Of a DNA stretch of 57,117 bases, positions 55,635 through 57,117 are shown piece after piece. The notes under the pieces are model-generated. The model worked only from the letters and a program-made list of their open reading frames with translations. It was not told the origin of the DNA and made no database searches. The stretch is from Loigolactobacillus binensis (GTDB lineage Bacteria; Bacillota; Bacilli; Lactobacillales; Lactobacillaceae). The stretch is from contig NZ_BJDN01000020.1 in NCBI RefSeq assembly GCF_005405165.1, forward strand, positions 1 to 57,117. Reading direction: 5' to 3'. The position numbers were made by a program, and so were the translations under genes. Position 1 is the stretch's first letter, and the number at the start of each line of letters is the position of its first letter.

Positions 55635-56099
55635 ATGACTATTTTTTGGTGGATCTTAAACGTACTGGTACTAGCCAGTGCAGCCGTATCAATTTACTGG
55701 CAATCGCAGATCACTTTACGGGCAAAATACAACTATTGGTCCCTCGGCTACGGAGTTGTTTTTGGTGTCTTGTTAACTGCCAACGGGGCAACGGATTGGT
55801 CGTACATTGTCTTCACTGCTGCATTTATTTTGATCAATATTATTTCTGGTATTGGTGGCCTGACCCCACAGCGAATCATCACCAACGGAATTTTCTATGC
55901 AACAGCAGTACGTTTCACCGATCTACAGGCGATCACCTTAACTCAACAACCACTACCAGGTAACCGCAGCCGCGTGATCGCAATTTTTAAAACAAAACGC
56001 AACCGCCATATCAGCCTAGTATTTACCCAAACCACAGAAACCTTACTGACCCAATTACGTAAAGTTTTACCTAACGATGTCGCTTTAGAAATTCGCTAA
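55635..56099 (+). CDS. Membrane protein, unknown
   Basis: 154 residues with about four hydrophobic segments in the first 85 residues (IFWWILNVLVLASAAVSIYW first, then LGYGVVFGVLLTANG) and a soluble beta-rich C-terminal part (about 90-154) that resembles a PH-like fold. I chose ATG 55635 after AAGAAAG; a GTG at 55596 lies inside a hairpin. No family is recognised. Confidence 0.7.
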   Translation: MTIFWWILNVLVLASAAVSIYWQSQITLRAKYNYWSLGYGVVFGVLLTANGATDWSYIVFTAAFILINIISGIGGLTPQRIITNGIFYATAVRFTDLQAITLTQQPLPGNRSRVIAIFKTKRNRHISLVFTQTTETLLTQLRKVLPNDVALEIR

Positions 56100-56142
56100 A
56101 AATAGGCGTTGTGCTCAGAGTATTCTGGGCGCAGCGCCTATT
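56099..56142 (+). terminator. Convergent terminator
   Basis: AATAGGCG..GTGC pairs with GCGC..CGCCTATT, with A/T tracts on both sides. It lies between the genes ending at 56099 and 56151. Confidence 0.82.
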
Positions 56143-56150
56143 AATTTTGC

Positions 56151-56798
56151 TCAAGGCAGTTGTAGCCGCAAATTTTCACCATCAATTCCAGGATAGGCGC
56201 CTTGCGCCACAAATTTTTGATTGGTGGGATGAGCAAGCAACCACTTACCGCGTCTGAACAAGGTTCCCTGTGGTAAGGTCGCTAGTTCACTGTTCACACC
56301 TTTTAGCAGGCCGACTAAACATTTAAAACCAGCAGCACTGGTCTGCCAAGGTGCAAAATGCAGCGTTGTTCCATAAAGCATGATCAACGTTCCTGCTGGA
56401 ACAAAGAAGGCCTGTAGGTGTCTGCTGTGATAGTGATCGGCATGAACATCTGTGAGCTGACCCAATGCTAAAACAATATCAGTGGTTGCCAAATTAATTT
56501 CCGGTGAATGATGCCATTCTAGACAATTCAATTGTTGGCCGTGACCGTTACAATAGCCAAGTTGTATTGGTAAAGCGCCAAAAATTGACTGCAGCTGTGA
56601 GCCAACTGGTAATGCTTCTAACGCTGAATCACTAAGAACATACTGGTTACCCGTAGTTGGTATATTCTTAGTGGCCAAGGTCGTTAGCAACGTAGCAATA
56701 GCAGGTGTAGATAATACCCGCCCGTACCTTTGAAATATTGGATCACTCACTTTAAATAGCGCCAATTGCGGATTAGCTTTTTGCAATTCAGTAAACAT
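56151..56798 (-). CDS. DUF4867-family protein
   Basis: 215 residues. The segment LGYCNGHGQQLNCLEWHHSP (near 81-100) with EINLATTDIVLALGQL, then HADHYHSRHLQAFFVPAGT and the cupin-like LHFAPW (near 146-151), match what I remember of the DUF4867 family. Several His residues could bind a metal in a cupin-like barrel. Relatives are often found near sugar-catabolic genes, but there are none here, and I give no function. Confidence 0.75.
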   Translation of the reverse strand: MFTELQKANPQLALFKVSDPIFQRYGRVLSTPAIATLLTTLATKNIPTTGNQYVLSDSALEALPVGSQLQSIFGALPIQLGYCNGHGQQLNCLEWHHSPEINLATTDIVLALGQLTDVHADHYHSRHLQAFFVPAGTLIMLYGTTLHFAPWQTSAAGFKCLVGLLKGVNSELATLPQGTLFRRGKWLLAHPTNQKFVAQGAYPGIDGENLRLQLP

Positions 56799-56896
56799 TC
56801 GGTCACCTACTTTCGCCTTTCTACTATAAAGTAGGTAGCTTAAATAGAAATTAAAATAACTTTACACCTATATTTGCTAAAACCCTAGCACAGCAT

Positions 56897-56935
56897 AAAA
56901 AGCCTGCACTTTATAAATCAAGTGCAGACTTTTTA
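56897..56935. terminator. Hairpin with flanking A and T tracts
   Basis: AAAAAG-C-CTGCACTT pairs with AAGTGCAG-A-CTTTTT around a 7-base loop. No gene ends beside it inside the window, so it may mark the border of the inserted element. Confidence 0.7.
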
Positions 56936-56979
56936 TGGCTCTATACTTTTTCCTGTTGATAATTTACAAAGTGGTAAGC

Positions 56980-57117
56980 TATTAACAGGATTTTTTGCGC
57001 AAAAAAGAGCCCACAGCTCCCATCCAAAAAATCCACCCACAACAGTATCATTTAAAAGGATATGAGAAAACCGTGAACCCTATAGACCATCATATAAAAT
57101 TTGCGCTCAATATTAAA
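56980..57117 (+). mobile_element. Left end of a probable ISL3-family insertion sequence (partial)
   Basis: The region between the hairpin at 56897-56935 and the window edge holds a leader with CCTGTT/AACAGG arms (near 56951-56993), a GAGC..GCTC hairpin near 57008-57021, and then a transposase start. The element boundary cannot be fixed because the right end is missing. Confidence 0.45.
57073..57117 (+). CDS. Transposase, probable ISL3 family (5' end only)
   Basis: Fifteen codons from a GTG at 57073: MNPIDHHIKFALNIK if the GTG is read as Met. This resembles the start of ISL3-type transposases of lactobacilli (short acidic start, then I-K-x-x-L-N-I-K). An AAGGA box lies 12 bases upstream. Too little is present for certainty. 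Confidence 0.55.
   Translation, partial: MNPIDHHIKFALNIK

Overview
The window looks like a chromosomal segment of a low-GC Firmicute, most likely a member of the Lactobacillaceae. The signs are a RexA/RexB-type AddAB pair, T-box leaders, strong AGGAGG ribosome binding sites, a fused glutamine-type ABC transporter, an NlpC/P60 wall hydrolase and many short orphan lactobacillus-style genes. I cannot name the species from sequence alone.

Layout. 1-7.3 kb holds housekeeping genes: an amino-acid ABC transporter, queG, fumC, a DUF218 protein and a DUF5067 lipoprotein. 7.4-14.7 kb is addA-addB. 14.8-20.9 kb is a patchwork of small or orphan genes: a CxxC protein, an NlpC/P60 protein, small membrane proteins, a SAP-domain protein, a membrane protein with a collagen-like Gly-X-Y stretch, and DedA. 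21.6-40.3 kb (minus strand) is an apparent 18-gene transcription unit for assimilatory sulfate reduction. In transcription order it runs: sulfate-binding protein, CysT, CysW, CysA, AprA, AprB, CysD, CysN, siroheme sulfite reductase, flavodoxin, SirB-like chelatase, CobA-HemD fusion, SirC, HemA, HemC, HemB, HemL, and a second, stand-alone HemD. A LysR regulator (40.8-41.7 kb) lies just upstream. Divergent from it, on the plus strand, come metY, a ferredoxin/flavodoxin-NADP reductase, an ECF S component and a pyridoxal-kinase-like gene, followed by cysK, a cystathionine lyase/synthase and cysE. The last 8 kb holds a Pgi, a GntR/DUF5808 pair, niaP and niaR, a zinc-free S14, a thioredoxin, a DUF4867 protein and, at the very edge, the start of a probable ISL3-type transposase.

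How the genes work together. Sulfate is imported (Sbp-CysTWA) and activated to APS (CysDN). It is reduced to sulfite by an AprAB-type APS reductase; no CysH or APS kinase is present. A siroheme sulfite reductase then makes sulfide. The siroheme pathway from glutamyl-tRNA is encoded in the same unit. Flavodoxin plus the NADP reductase probably replace CysJ. Sulfide is fixed by MetY and CysK, both PLP enzymes, and PLP salvage genes sit between them.

The most striking part is the control. The sulfate operon, the LysR gene and metY each have a T-box leader. In all three I read an AUG specifier and a UGGU acceptor-pairing sequence, which fits uncharged tRNA-Met and argues against tRNA-Cys. The two minus-strand T-box promoters also share a TGATCACTA motif at the same distance from the -35. 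The cysK operon is instead preceded by a short ORF with three consecutive Cys codons, and I can draw a terminator and a competing antiterminator there, as in classical leader-peptide attenuation. Methionine starvation would thus control sulfate reduction, and cysteine starvation would control cysteine synthesis.
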